Numbered from the stretch's first letter, positions 52,113 through 63,939 are shown. The stretch: DNA of 64,000 nucleotides from Stenotrophomonas raiganjensis (SeqCode) (GCF_030658505.1 NZ_JAUTXR010000178.1:36117-100116), one strand, 5' to 3'. The notes: a model not told the origin generated them from the letters alone. Translations and numbers: made by a program.

Positions 52113-52727
52113 TCATGGCTTGGGAATGCGCAGGGTCTTGCTGATCATCAGCGACCCGGACAGGGCGAACAGCAGCACCATCGGGTGCAGCTGCCAAGGG
52201 CCGATCTGCCACTGGCCAAACCAGAGGTCCTGGCCGATGGCATCGGTACCGGCGGCGATCGCCAGCACGATCACCAGCACCAGGCTGGTCGGGATCGGAG
52301 TGCCCTCGAAATACGTGACCTTGCCCTCGTCGCCGGCCAGCGCCTCGGCGGTGACGTTGTAGCGGGCCAGGCGGCTGACGCCGCAGCAGACGAAATAGCT
52401 CAGCACCAACCAGTCCCAGCCGCCCTGCATGCCGCAGGCATAGGCCAGCGCCGCCGGGGCTACACCGAAGGAGATCACGTCCGACAGGGAGTCCAGCTCG
52501 CGGCCCAGGGTCGAGCTGGATTTGCGCCAGCGCGCGATGCGCCCATCGAGTGCGTCGAAGATGAACGCCAGCGGGATCAGCGCCATGCCGAACAGCAGGT
52601 AGCCGCGCTCGCCGTCCTGCAGGAAGCGCATCGCGGCAAACACCGCACCGGTGCCGCAGAAAGCATTGGCCAGGGTGAACCAGTCAGCCAGCTGGAATTC
52701 GCGCAGCATCGAGAAGTGACGTTTCAT
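52113..52727 (-). CDS. pssA: CDP-diacylglycerol-serine O-phosphatidyltransferase
   Basis: A 204-residue membrane enzyme of the CDP-alcohol phosphatidyltransferase family, with the signature D-ALDGR-AR...G-ELD-LSD visible in FDALDGRIARWR and LGRELDSLSD. Length and the YNVTAEALAGDEG stretch point to bacterial PssA, making phosphatidylserine from CDP-diacylglycerol and serine. It lies 22 bases upstream of phaE in the same direction. Confidence 0.82.
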   Translation of the reverse strand: MKRHFSMLREFQLADWFTLANAFCGTGAVFAAMRFLQDGERGYLLFGMALIPLAFIFDALDGRIARWRKSSSTLGRELDSLSDVISFGVAPAALAYACGMQGGWDWLVLSYFVCCGVSRLARYNVTAEALAGDEGKVTYFEGTPIPTSLVLVIVLAIAAGTDAIGQDLWFGQWQIGPWQLHPMVLLFALSGSLMISKTLRIPKP

Positions 52728-53071
52728 GGGGTCTCACGGGGCATCAAGGCCCACAGGTTACCGCGAGCGCCGCCGCTGGCGACAGCGCTGGCAGGGCCCG
52801 TCCTTCACCGCACCCTCACCTGCCCTCACCGGCGGTGAATTTTTCGCCACCCATCTTGACAGCCTAGGGGGGTGGCGCCTGTCGCGGCTTATCCACAAAG
52901 TTGCCCACGCGTAATCCACACCCCCTGTGGACAACCAGATCTCACCGACTGCGACGCTGGACATTTCCTCATCACCGCGCAGCCGGGTTTCCCTACTTCC
53001 CAAGCAACAGCCTCGGCGCTATGGTCATCGGCGGACCCGCCGCCGCCACGTCCGATTTCCTGTGACGGACG
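52728..53071. other. Intergenic region with DnaA boxes
   Basis: A 344-base gap between divergent pssA and the methyltransferase gene. It has three DnaA-box-like 9-mers (see 52889-52934); I saw no ORF or RNA gene. Confidence 0.5.
52889..52934. promoter_or_regulatory. Cluster of three DnaA boxes
   Basis: TTATCCACA (perfect) at 52889-52897, TAATCCACA at 52912-52920, and TTGTCCACA on the minus strand at 52926-52934, all within 46 bases. The flanking genes do not fit a replication origin, so a regulatory or DnaA-titrating role is more likely. Confidence 0.6.
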
Positions 53072-53722
53072 ATGATGATGCTGGATGCTTCCACGCTGGC
53101 CGCACAGTTGCGGCAGCCCCATGGCGACGCCGCGCTGGCAGTGGCCGACTCGATGAACCGCAGCAACGGTGCGCTCAACCGGGCCGCCATCGGACTGCTG
53201 GCGGTGACGACCGGCGAACAGGTCCTGGAGATCGGTCCCGGCAACGCCGCGTTTGCGCCACATCTTCTACAGGCGGCCGGCAGCCGGTATCTCGGCATCG
53301 AGTGGTCTACCGCCATGGTCGAGGCGGGCAACCAGCGCCTTGCCGGATCTGGACTGGCCGGCCGTGCCGTGATGCGCCACGGCGATGCACATGCACTGCC
53401 GGTAGCCGACGCCTCGATGGATGCCGCGCTGGCGGTCAACACCCTCTACTTCTGGCCCAACCTGGCGCCAGTACTGGACGAGTTGGCACGGGTGCTGCGG
53501 CGCGCCGGCCGCCTGTGCCTGGCCTTTGGCGACGCTGCCTTCATGCGCAGCCTGCCATTTGCCGCCGACTTCCAGCTGCATGAGCTGGACGCGGTGGAGC
53601 TGGCCCTGCGTGTATCAGGCTTCCGCGTCTCGGCCTGGCGCAGCCATCGCGAAACCGCCGTCGGCAATGACGGGCAAACGCGGGAGAAGCATTTCCACCT
53701 GCTGCTGGCGCATCGGCGCTGA
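53072..53722 (+). CDS. Class I SAM-dependent methyltransferase
   Basis: A 216-residue Rossmann methyltransferase with motif I VLEIGPGNAAF, acidic motif II YLGIEWS, and motif IV MDAALAVNTLYFWPNL. Small-molecule methyltransferases of this layout act on metabolites; the substrate is unknown. Starts at 53072, 53075 and 53078 are all possible. Confidence 0.82.
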   Translation: MMMLDASTLAAQLRQPHGDAALAVADSMNRSNGALNRAAIGLLAVTTGEQVLEIGPGNAAFAPHLLQAAGSRYLGIEWSTAMVEAGNQRLAGSGLAGRAVMRHGDAHALPVADASMDAALAVNTLYFWPNLAPVLDELARVLRRAGRLCLAFGDAAFMRSLPFAADFQLHELDAVELALRVSGFRVSAWRSHRETAVGNDGQTREKHFHLLLAHRR

Positions 53723-53797
53723 TTGCCGCCGGGCATGGCCCGGCGCTACCCGACCCGCATCGGCGTGGGTTTTCGCCGGAGGCGATCTGACCGAGCG

Positions 53798-53861
53798 GTA
53801 GAGCCGACCGCTGGCCGGCTGCCCCGGCCGTTCCGGTTTGCCGGCCAGCGGCCGGCACTAC
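53798..53861. repeat. Facing pair of GTAG palindromes
   Basis: 53798-53820 (plus) and 53839-53861 (minus), stems GCCGACC-GCT-GGCCGGC and TGCCGGCC-GCT-GGCCGGCA. They sit between convergent genes and can form a large terminator-like hairpin. Confidence 0.8.
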
Positions 53862-55222
53862 CCACCTTGCGTCCGTCGCCGCCAATGCGTGAAACAGAAC
53901 AGCTGCAACAGCAGCATCGCCACCAGTCCCAGCGGCCACGCCCACCACAGGCCGGCCAGCCCGTGCAGTGCCTGCAGCCACATCGCCAGCGGCAGCTCCA
54001 GCAGCAGCACCGCCGCCATGCCCAGCAGCGCCGGCAACAACACGGTCCCGCTGCCGCGCATCACGCCGACCAGCACCGTGGTGGTGCCCATCGCCAGCAC
54101 GCCCCACACCACCGTGCGCAGCTGCAGTGCGGCCAGTTCGCGCACCTCCGGCGCCGCCAGGATCAGGCCGGTCAGCCACGGCGCCAGCGCCATCACCAGC
54201 AGCACCACGACCGTCAGCATCGCCAGGCCCAGCAGCACGCCGGTGCGGGCAATGGCGGGCAACCGTGCCGCGCGCCCTGCCCCCATCGCGTGCGCGGCGA
54301 GGATGGTGGCGGTGATGCCCAGCGACATGGCCGGCAGCTGCACCCAGCTCATCAACTGGTTGACCGCACCATAGGCGGCCGTGGCCGTGTAGCCGTAGTG
54401 GTTGATCCAGCCCAGCAGTACGATCTCGGCCACGGCCAGGCTGAGCATCTGCAGCGAGGACGGCACACCGATGCGCAGCATCGAACGGATGATCGCGCCA
54501 TCGAAACGGATGGCGCTCAGCAGTTCACGGCCGGGCGCCAGCGGATGCCCCAGTCGATGCCAGCGCCACAGCAACCAGACCAACGCCAGCAGCGAGGCGC
54601 ATGCCGCCGACACCGCGGCACTGGCCGCGCCCAGCTGCGGCAGGCCGCTCCAGCCGAGGATGAGTAGTGGCGTGCACAGCAGGCCCAGCACGGTCGCCAT
54701 CAGCAGCGCATGCAGCGGCGTCTTCGCGTCCCCCACTGCGCGGCTCACGGCCGTCGCCAGCCACAACAGGAAGAACACCGGGGCACTCAGCAGCAGCACC
54801 CGCGCATAGACGATGGCCTCGCCGAGGACCGGCACCGGCGTCCCCAGTGCCGCCAGCATCTGCGGCGCGAACACGCCGCCAACGCCCATCACCAGCAGCG
54901 ACAACAGCAGGACAAGCGCCACCGCGCTGCCGGCCACCGCGCGTGCCCGCTGCGGTTGGCCGGCACCCCAGGCCTGGCCGATCAACACCATCGCGCCCGT
55001 CGCCAGGCCCATCACCAGGGCCATCAACAGGAAGAACACCGGGAAGAACGCGGCGGCGGCCGCCACCGCCTGCGTACCGAGCAGATGGCCAAGGTAGACA
55101 TTGTCCAGCGTGCCGGCGGCCAACTGCAGTGCGTTGGTCAACAGCATGGGCAGCAGCAGGGCCAGGTAAGTGCGCGACAGCGGCGGCGCAACCGGAGGTG
55201 TCGCGTGTGCAGAATGGCTCAT
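53858..55222 (-). CDS. MATE-family efflux transporter
   Basis: A 454-residue, 12-helix MATE protein beginning SRTYLALLLPMLLTNALQ and carrying LDNVYLGHLLGTQAVAA, the usual first-bundle pattern; the two six-helix halves are visible. It exports drugs or metabolites by Na+ or H+ exchange; the substrate is unknown. ATG 55222 follows AGAGAAA; an ATG at 55279 is in frame. The 3' end overlaps a GTAG palindrome. Confidence 0.83.
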   Translation of the reverse strand: MSHSAHATPPVAPPLSRTYLALLLPMLLTNALQLAAGTLDNVYLGHLLGTQAVAAAAAFFPVFFLLMALVMGLATGAMVLIGQAWGAGQPQRARAVAGSAVALVLLLSLLVMGVGGVFAPQMLAALGTPVPVLGEAIVYARVLLLSAPVFFLLWLATAVSRAVGDAKTPLHALLMATVLGLLCTPLLILGWSGLPQLGAASAAVSAACASLLALVWLLWRWHRLGHPLAPGRELLSAIRFDGAIIRSMLRIGVPSSLQMLSLAVAEIVLLGWINHYGYTATAAYGAVNQLMSWVQLPAMSLGITATILAAHAMGAGRAARLPAIARTGVLLGLAMLTVVVLLVMALAPWLTGLILAAPEVRELAALQLRTVVWGVLAMGTTTVLVGVMRGSGTVLLPALLGMAAVLLLELPLAMWLQALHGLAGLWWAWPLGLVAMLLLQLFCFTHWRRRTQGG

Positions 55223-55354
55223 GGATTTCTCTGGGCAAGGCGCTGCCCTGCCCGGCGTTTCCGCCAGCAAAGCAAGCACGAGGGAAGCGGGCAGTCGCCC
55301 GCGATCAAGCGGCGCCGTCGTTCATCCACGGCGCCCTGGGTCGGTCGTCAGTAC

Positions 55355-55972
55355 TTAAACAGGTGGGATATCAAAGGCCAGCCGCAGAGCGTGATCGCGC
55401 ACGTCCCCGGGCCAGCTGTGCAACGCCGCTTCCAGGCCTGCGCGGTCATGCGCGAAGAGGAGGCGGATGGCTTCCTCGAAGCCGGGCAGATCACCGGCAA
55501 TGGCCTGCAGGAAGTGATAGGCACGCTCGGTATCGCGGCGCTGCCGGTCCTTGTCGGCTCCCGCACGGCTGGCTGCTTCCACCAACCTGCGCAGGACCAC
55601 CGAGGCCCCACCCGGCTGTTCGGCCAGCCACGCCCAATGGCGCGGCAGCAACGTCACTTCGCGGGCGACCACGCCCAGCTTGGGGCGGCCGCGGCCACGC
55701 GGGGCGGCAGGCGCGTCGTCGAGCGTCGTTCCGGCGTGCTCTTCCAACGCCGCTGGGAACGCCTCCGCCACCCGCGCCAGCAGTTCTGCGTCGCTGCCGC
55801 GTGTGTCGAAATCACGGGTGCGGCCGGTCGCATTGTCGAACACCAGCAGCGGACCGGCAGCGTTGCCGGCGCGCAGTTGCTTCAGCGCCAGCGCAGCCAC
55901 TTCCGGGGTACCGGAAGCGACCAGGCGATGGCCATCGAAACAACTGAAGGGGGGAAGTCGGGACGCGGGCAT
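55355..55972 (-). CDS. DUF2239-family protein
   Basis: A 205-residue protein with the DUF2239 core GRGRPKLGVVAREVTLLPRHW followed by LAEQPGGASVVLRRLVEAAS. The RGRPKLG stretch is AT-hook-like, hinting at DNA binding. The function is unknown. Two repeats that look like an operator lie just upstream (55997-56046). Confidence 0.8.
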   Translation of the reverse strand: MPASRLPPFSCFDGHRLVASGTPEVAALALKQLRAGNAAGPLLVFDNATGRTRDFDTRGSDAELLARVAEAFPAALEEHAGTTLDDAPAAPRGRGRPKLGVVAREVTLLPRHWAWLAEQPGGASVVLRRLVEAASRAGADKDRQRRDTERAYHFLQAIAGDLPGFEEAIRLLFAHDRAGLEAALHSWPGDVRDHALRLAFDIPPV

Positions 55973-55996
55973 GGCAATGGCATCAGAGGCGATGCA

Positions 55997-56046
55997 TCAA
56001 TATTGCCCGGGTAATTTGCGCCCGTCAATATCACCCGGGTATTAAT
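55997..56046. promoter_or_regulatory. Direct repeats, probable operator of the DUF2239 gene
   Basis: TCAATATTGCCCGGGTAAT (55997-56015) and TCAATATCACCCGGGTATT (56025-56043), 28 bases apart, share 16 of 19 positions with a CCCGGGTA core. They lie 25-74 bases from the DUF2239 start, so they probably control it. Confidence 0.6.
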
Positions 56047-56095
56047 TTACCCAAAGAGCTCTCAACCAAGATCGGCAGCTACCCGATTCGCCGGT

Positions 56096-56584
56096 TCACA
56101 GGCGGCTGTAGGACCAGCTCAGCATGCGGCCGTCCTTGTACGGCATCACCCCGTGGAACGGGCGCGGATCGGCGTCGAACACCAGCGGCAGGAAGTTGCG
56201 GTCGCCCTCCCACATCGGCAGCGTGTCCAGCTTGTCCAGATCCACCCACTCCAGCGTGCCTTCGTGGTTGCCGCCGTGCGGGGTGCCCTCGAAGCTGTCG
56301 ATGACAAACACGAAGCCCAGCCAGTCCTCGCCATGCTTGCCGAAACCGGGCCAGCTGAGGGTGCCGCGCAGGCGCATGCCGGTGCAGTCGATGCCGGCTT
56401 CCTCGGCGATCTCGCGGCGCATGCTGGCCGCCACATCCTCGTCCGCTTCGATCTTGCCGCCGAGGCCGTTGTATTTGCCCAGGTGATGGTCACCGGGGCG
56501 GGTATTGCGATGGATCATCAGCACCTGGCGACGATCGGGCGACAGCACGTAGCCCAGGGTGGCGACGATCGGGGTGTACGGCAT
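56096..56584 (-). CDS. Nudix hydrolase (8-oxo-dGTP diphosphatase-like)
   Basis: A 162-residue Nudix protein; the box GGKIEADEDVAASMRREIAE then EAGI fits G-x5-E-x7-REU-x-EE-x-GU. MutT-like members clean oxidised nucleotides. The ATG at 56584 (MPYTPIVATLG) matches homologues; 56593 is an alternative. Confidence 0.83.
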   Translation of the reverse strand: MPYTPIVATLGYVLSPDRRQVLMIHRNTRPGDHHLGKYNGLGGKIEADEDVAASMRREIAEEAGIDCTGMRLRGTLSWPGFGKHGEDWLGFVFVIDSFEGTPHGGNHEGTLEWVDLDKLDTLPMWEGDRNFLPLVFDADPRPFHGVMPYKDGRMLSWSYSRL

Positions 56585-56625
56585 GGGCAGCATCCAGCGG
56601 CAGGTCAGCCGTGGATTATGGCCGA

Positions 56626-57135
56626 TCAGCGCACCAGCGACAGGCGGCGTTCGGCAGCCGCAGTGGCGCCATCAGGATCGCGGCGCAGGGTGGCCACGCC
56701 GTGGCCGCGCTCGGCGAGGTATTCCAGCCACTTGCCGAGGAAGGTGTTCATCCGCATGCGATGGCTGATCAGTTCCGCCGGCGGCGGGTACAGGCCCATT
56801 GTGTCCTGCCAGCGGCGGCCGACATAGCAATGGGTGGTTTCGGCCTGGCGCGCGTCACGGTACAGGCGCACGTAGGCCGACGGATCGGGCTCGCCGGTGA
56901 CCGGGTCGGCCAGGTCGTAGGTCAGCCGCAGCTCCACCGTGTAGCGGTGGCACTCGATCACGTCCAAGCGGACATCCAGGCCGTCGCCGATCGAGGAGAT
57001 GTAGCTGCCCGCCACCAGTCCGGCCGGTTCGAACAGGCGCACCAGATGGCGATAGTTCTCCGCGTACAGGCCCATGAGCCAGCTCAACCGGCTCAGGCGG
57101 GGAATGCGTTCGGTACGGGGCAAGGCTCGGGCCAT
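56626..57135 (-). CDS. DUF1249-family protein (YqiB-like)
   Basis: A 169-residue protein whose start PRLSRLSWLMGLYAENYRHL and middle VRLDVIECHRYTVELRLTY match DUF1249 (E. coli YqiB, which also sits beside a Nudix gene). Function unknown; its proximity to the Nudix gene is a conserved association. Confidence 0.83.
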   Translation of the reverse strand: MARALPRTERIPRLSRLSWLMGLYAENYRHLVRLFEPAGLVAGSYISSIGDGLDVRLDVIECHRYTVELRLTYDLADPVTGEPDPSAYVRLYRDARQAETTHCYVGRRWQDTMGLYPPPAELISHRMRMNTFLGKWLEYLAERGHGVATLRRDPDGATAAAERRLSLVR

Positions 57136-57211
57136 GGGTCGATCCTACACGTTGGTGCTTCAACGTGGGGGCGGTTCGAGCCACAGCCAAGCCACCGATT
57201 GTGATCCCCCT

Positions 57212-57285
57212 GTAGAGCCGAGCCCATGCTCGGCTGGGCCACCGGGTTCTGGCCGAAGAGCAGCCGAGCGTGGGCTCGGCACTAC
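57212..57285. repeat. Facing pair of GTAG palindromes
   Basis: 57212-57235 (plus) and 57261-57285 (minus), arms of GAGCCGAGC/GCTCGGC type, between the DUF1249 start and the ppsR stop. Confidence 0.82.
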
Positions 57286-57320
57286 AGGGCGCAGCATCCA
57301 CTGGTAGTACCGGGAAAGGA

Positions 57321-58142
57321 TCAATACAGCTCGCGCTGCAGCCCCAGCGTGGCCAGCACCTTGCTGGAGATCTCTTCGATCGAGGTATGGGTGGTGCTCA
57401 GCGTCGGGATCCGCTCCATCTGGAACATCACCTCGGCCGCGGCCACCTCGCGCTTGCAGGTCTCCAGGTTGGCGTAGCGCGAATTCGGGCGGCGCTCCTG
57501 GCGGATCTGCTGCAGGCGGTCCGGATCGATGGTCAGGCCGAACAGCTTGCGCCGGTAGTTGCGCAGGCGCGGCGGCAGGCGGTCGCTTTCCAGGTCCTCG
57601 TCGGTCAACGGGTAGTTGGCTGCGCGCACCCCGTAGTGCAGGGCCAGGTAGATGCAGGTGGGCGTCTTGCCGGCGCGCGACACCGCCACCAGGATCACGT
57701 CGGCGTCGTCGTAGTTCACCGCAATGCCGTCGTCATGGGTCAGGGCGAAGTTCATCGCGTTGATGCGGCGGTGGTAGGTGTCGAAATCGACCATGCCGTG
57801 GGCCTGGCCGACGCGGGCCAGGCGCGGGCTGGCCAGTTCGCGCTCCAACGGCTCGATGAACGGTGCGAACACATCCAGCATCAGTGCCCCGCTGTCGGCC
57901 AGGATCAGGCTCAGGCTCTGGTCCACGCAGGAGTTCACGACGATCGGCCGAACCTGGTACCGCTCGCCCGCCGCCTGGATCCGGGCACAGGCTTCACGCG
58001 CTTTTTCGGGGTCGTCGACAAACGACATGCGATCGGTAATGAAGCTGAACCCGGAGAACTGGGTCAGCAGGCTATGCCCAATGGTTTCAGCGGTGATACC
58101 GGTTCCATCGGAAACGTAGAACACCGGACGGATGGTCGACAT
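57321..58142 (-). CDS. ppsR: PEP synthetase regulatory protein PpsR
   Basis: A 273-residue DUF299 protein, a bifunctional kinase/pyrophosphorylase. It shows [20 protein letters not shown] at the start and the P-loop-like [15 protein letters not shown]. It phosphorylates (using ADP) and dephosphorylates PpsA and so switches gluconeogenesis. It is divergent from ppsA, a conserved arrangement. Confidence 0.94.
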   Translation of the reverse strand: MSTIRPVFYVSDGTGITAETIGHSLLTQFSGFSFITDRMSFVDDPEKAREACARIQAAGERYQVRPIVVNSCVDQSLSLILADSGALMLDVFAPFIEPLERELASPRLARVGQAHGMVDFDTYHRRINAMNFALTHDDGIAVNYDDADVILVAVSRAGKTPTCIYLALHYGVRAANYPLTDEDLESDRLPPRLRNYRRKLFGLTIDPDRLQQIRQERRPNSRYANLETCKREVAAAEVMFQMERIPTLSTTHTSIEEISSKVLATLGLQRELY

Positions 58143-58287
58143 GCGCGCTTTTACCCCCTACGAAGCCTAAAAAGGCCGCCAGCACAAGCTTGTGCCGACG
58201 GTACTCTGCCCGGCATCATATCGGCTTCTTCCTACGGACGCGGCCATTCCAGCCCGCCTCGGGCGATGGCCAAACGGAGCATCGCGC

Positions 58288-60666
<2,379 letters not shown>

Positions 60667-60729
60667 TGCCTTGAAGGCCGCAGGCTGACGTCCTGTTCAT
60701 CGGCGCCAGCCCATACTGCTGCTGCACGC

Positions 60730-60751
60730 AAGCCCCGCCTCTGCGGGGCTT
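60730..60751 (+). terminator. Terminator-like hairpin after ppsA
   Basis: AAGCCCCGC-CTCT-GCGGGGCTT followed by CGTGTTTC. It ends the ppsA message. Confidence 0.7.
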
Positions 60752-60822
60752 CGTGTTTCTGGCGTCCACGCACGCCCCGCCCCTCCCCGCGCAGACATCG
60801 TTCCGCAGCAAAGGACTTCCAC

Positions 60823-61716
60823 ATGATCGCCGCAACAGCGCCCGCCCCCACCGCCGCGCCCTGGTTCCACTCGCTCGACTGGGAGCACCTGCTGGAGACC
60901 TATGGCGTTCCGTTGCTGGCCGCCATCGTGGTGCTGCTGGTCGGCATGTGGGTGGCGCGCCGCCTGTCCAATGCGATGCCGCGCGCAACCGCGCGCATGG
61001 GCGTGGACCCGATGCTGGGCAGCTTCCTGCGCAACGTGGTGTACGCCGCGTCGCTGGTCATCGTGGTGGTGCTGGCCATCGGCACGCTGGGCGTGCAGAT
61101 CACTCCGCTGCTGGCCGTGCTCGGTACCGCCGGCCTGGCCGTGGGCCTGGCATTGAAGGATTCGCTGTCCAACATCGCCTCGGGTGTGATGCTGGTGACG
61201 CTGCGCCCGTTCCGCGTCGGCGACGTGGTAACCGTGGCCGGACAGACCGGCACCGTGCGCGAAGTGCGTATCTTCCAGACGGTGCTTACCGGTGCCGACA
61301 ACCAGCACACCACCATTCCGAACACGCTGATCACCGCCGCCCCGATCATCAACCTGACCGCCGAACCGACCCGCCGCGTCGAACTGGTGATCGGCATCGG
61401 CTACGAGGACAACATCCAGCTGGCACGCGACACCGCATTGGCGCTGATGAAGGCCGACCCGCGCGTGCTGCAGGCACCGGCACCGGATGTGGTCGTGTAC
61501 GAGCTGGGCGCGCACTCGATCAACCTCGGCATCCGCTGCCACGTGAAGTCGGCCGACTGGTTCGGCACCAAGGTCACGCTGCTGGAGCAGCTCAAGCTGG
61601 GCTTCGACAAGGCCGGCATCAACATTCCGTATCCGCAGCAGGACATGCACCTGTACCTGCATGGCAAGGATGGCGGCGTGGTCGAGGCCAGTGCCCTGGT
61701 GCGCGACAAGCCCTGA
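60823..61716 (+). CDS. mscS: MscS-type mechanosensitive channel
   Basis: A 297-residue small-conductance channel, close to the E. coli MscS length: three transmembrane helices (about 25-115), pore helix GLAVGLALKDSLSNIASG, and beta-domain FRVGDVVTVAGQTGTVREV. It opens under osmotic downshock to release solutes. Confidence 0.92.
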   Translation: MIAATAPAPTAAPWFHSLDWEHLLETYGVPLLAAIVVLLVGMWVARRLSNAMPRATARMGVDPMLGSFLRNVVYAASLVIVVVLAIGTLGVQITPLLAVLGTAGLAVGLALKDSLSNIASGVMLVTLRPFRVGDVVTVAGQTGTVREVRIFQTVLTGADNQHTTIPNTLITAAPIINLTAEPTRRVELVIGIGYEDNIQLARDTALALMKADPRVLQAPAPDVVVYELGAHSINLGIRCHVKSADWFGTKVTLLEQLKLGFDKAGINIPYPQQDMHLYLHGKDGGVVEASALVRDKP

Positions 61717-61730
61717 TCCAACCCGGGAGA

Positions 61731-61752
61731 GTGCCGACCAACGGTCGGCACC
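61731..61752. repeat. GTGCCGACC hairpin repeat
   Basis: GTGCCGACCA-A-CGGTCGGCAC, just after the MscS stop; same family as 7151-7172. Confidence 0.65.
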
Positions 61753-61772
61753 CACCCCATTTCCATGCGCCG

Positions 61773-61795
61773 GTAGTGCCGGCGACTGGCCGGCA
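61773..61795 (+). repeat. GTAG palindrome (TGCCGGC type)
   Basis: GTAGTGCCGGC-GACT-GGCCGGCA, between the MscS and old-yellow-enzyme genes. Confidence 0.8.
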
Positions 61796-61805
61796 GCCTC
61801 CGCGA

Positions 61806-62921
61806 TCAGGCGACGGCGCGTTCCTCCAGCGCCGGGTAGTCGATGAAGCCCACCGCACCACCGCCAAAGAACGTCGCCCGATCCGGCGGGTTCAATTCCG
61901 CCCCCAGACGCAGACGCTCCGGCAAATCCGGGTTGGCGATGAAAGGGCGGCCGAAGCCGATCAGGTCTGCCCAGCCTTCGGCCAGGGCCTGCTCGGCGCG
62001 CTCGGCGGTGTACTTGCCGGCGTAGATCAGGGTGCCCGGGTAGACCATGCGCAACGCCTGCTTGAAGGCCACCGGCATCAACGGTGCATCGTCCCAGTCG
62101 GCCTCGGCGATGTGAAGGTAACCCACGCCGAGTTCGCCCAGCAGGTGCGCTGCGGCCAGATAGGTCGCCTGCGGCGTATCGTCCACAGCACCCTGCAGCG
62201 TGGTCAGCGGCGCCAGGCGCACGCCAACGCGATCACCGCCGGCCACTGCCACTACCGCCTGCACCACCTCGCGCAGGAAACGCAGCCGGTTCTGCAGCGA
62301 ACCGCCATAGCCATCGGTACGCTGGTTGGCCTGCGAGTCGATGAACTGATTGATCAGGTAGCCATTGGCGCCATGCAGTTCGACGCCGTCGAAGCCCGCC
62401 TCCAGCGCATTGCGCGCGGCCTGCGCGTAGTCGGCGACGATGCCCGGAATCTCGTCGGCGCGAAGCGCGCGCGGCATCGAGTGCTGGATCATCTCGCCCA
62501 CACCGGCTTCGGGACCCGCCCCAGTCGGGTCGACGAACACTTTCACGCCTTCGGCGAGCAATGCCGAGGAAGACACCGGCGCCGCGCCATCGGGCTGCAG
62601 GGCCACATGCGAGACACGGCCGACGTGCCACAGCTGGGCGTAGATGCGGCCACCGGCGGCGTGCACCGCATCGGTCACCTGCCGCCAGCCCTGCACCTGC
62701 TCGACGCTGTGGATGCCCGGGGTCCAGGCATAGCCCTGGCCCTGCTGGCTGATCTGGGTACCTTCGCTGACGATCAGGCCGGCGCTGGCGCGTTGCGCAT
62801 AGTAGGCGGCCATTTCCGCGGTGGCGACGTTGCCATCGGCGGCGCGCGAGCGGGTCATCGGCGGCATCACGATGCGGTTGGGCAGCGTCAACGCGCCCAG
62901 GCGGTGGGAGGTGAACATCAT
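61806..62921 (-). CDS. Old yellow enzyme-family alkene reductase (NemA-like)
   Basis: A 371-residue FMN-dependent reductase: MPPMTRSRA, the HGANGYLINQF barrel motif with the catalytic His-Asn pair, and FGRPFIANPDLPERL near the end. It reduces activated C=C bonds or nitro groups such as nitrate esters or N-ethylmaleimide. ATG 62921 is used; 62918 is an alternative. Confidence 0.9.
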   Translation of the reverse strand: MMFTSHRLGALTLPNRIVMPPMTRSRAADGNVATAEMAAYYAQRASAGLIVSEGTQISQQGQGYAWTPGIHSVEQVQGWRQVTDAVHAAGGRIYAQLWHVGRVSHVALQPDGAAPVSSSALLAEGVKVFVDPTGAGPEAGVGEMIQHSMPRALRADEIPGIVADYAQAARNALEAGFDGVELHGANGYLINQFIDSQANQRTDGYGGSLQNRLRFLREVVQAVVAVAGGDRVGVRLAPLTTLQGAVDDTPQATYLAAAHLLGELGVGYLHIAEADWDDAPLMPVAFKQALRMVYPGTLIYAGKYTAERAEQALAEGWADLIGFGRPFIANPDLPERLRLGAELNPPDRATFFGGGAVGFIDYPALEERAVA

Positions 62922-63040
62922 TGCGGCAATCTCTTGCGGGGGGAGTGCCGCAAAGGATGGGGATGCCGGCTGCCAGGCAACAGGCATGCACTGGCAAAAC
63001 AATTGTTCCCTCGAGGCAAGGATCACCCGCCACGAGGGCT

Positions 63041-63060
63041 CATCCACGCATGGCGTGGCT
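63041..63060. repeat. Headless ATCCACGC palindrome
   Basis: CATCCACGC-AT-GGCGTGGCT, three bases from the EcsC stop; related to 2659, 4392 and 34301. Confidence 0.7.
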
Positions 63061-63063
63061 CTT

Positions 63064-63939
63064 CTACTCCAGCCTTGGCTCGATCTTTACCGCACCATGC
63101 GCCACGCGGTCATAGCAGGCGCGCACCACGTCTTCCCCGTACTTGCGCTCCAGCCGGCGCACGATGAAGTGGCCGCGCGCCATGTCCTGGTAGTAGTCGG
63201 TGAACATGGTATTCAGCGTTGCACCGGCGGCAGCACCGACGATCGGCACCGCCTGTGCGGCGAATTTCTCGGTGACCACCACGCCGAAGCGCGCCGCCAC
63301 CTTCTCCACCATCTTCGCCAGCAGCTTTCCAGCTTCCTTCGGTGCCACGCCCAGGGTCAGGTCGCGGCCGGTCACCACACGCCCAGCCAGTTCGGCCGAA
63401 AGATGCCGCATCACGTCGGTGGTGAAGCCGCGGGCCAGGTAGTAGCCGGTCTCGCTGGCGTCGTCGCGCGGCGAGTTGCCACCGAGCGCGAACACCTCCA
63501 GGCACGCCTGCCGGGTGCTGAACTCGGACAGGTCGAAGCCCTCGCTGCGGGCCACGTCGGCCACGGCGCGCATCATGATGGTGGTCGACACCGGCAGTTC
63601 GATGAACAAGGCCGCGAAACCAAAGGCCCCACCGACCGCGCCGGAGGTGGCTGCCGCCAGCTTGTGCCAGCGCGTGGACGCGCCCTTGCCAGGGGTGTTG
63701 TCCATGCTCCACAGCGCCGCCTGCGCCGACTTGGACAGCGCCGCCTGCACCGCACCGTGGATGCGTCCGGAGACCGCCTTGGGCAGCGCCTTCACTGCGA
63801 ACTCCAGCGGGGTGCCGACCAGGTTCGCCATGCGCGCGGTCAGGGTCGGCGCTTCCAGCAGGGCCACCGCGCGCTGCAGGTCGGACCAGTCGCGGGCGTG
63901 GTGGGCGATGTCGCGGGGGAGCAGGATGGGCTCGTTCAT
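63064..63939 (-). CDS. EcsC-family protein
   Basis: A 291-residue EcsC protein: GAVGGAFGFAALFIELPVST gives a membrane-touching helix pair, and VPIVGAAAGATLNTMFTDYY is typical of the family. EcsC proteins are linked to ABC transporter and stress functions; the exact role is unknown. Confidence 0.85.
   Translation of the reverse strand: MNEPILLPRDIAHHARDWSDLQRAVALLEAPTLTARMANLVGTPLEFAVKALPKAVSGRIHGAVQAALSKSAQAALWSMDNTPGKGASTRWHKLAAATSGAVGGAFGFAALFIELPVSTTIMMRAVADVARSEGFDLSEFSTRQACLEVFALGGNSPRDDASETGYYLARGFTTDVMRHLSAELAGRVVTGRDLTLGVAPKEAGKLLAKMVEKVAARFGVVVTEKFAAQAVPIVGAAAGATLNTMFTDYYQDMARGHFIVRRLERKYGEDVVRACYDRVAHGAVKIEPRLE

Noticed and set aside
52889..52934. The replication origin oriC
   Set aside because: dnaA, dnaN and rpmH are not nearby and there is no AT-rich unwinding region, so the boxes were listed only as a cluster.
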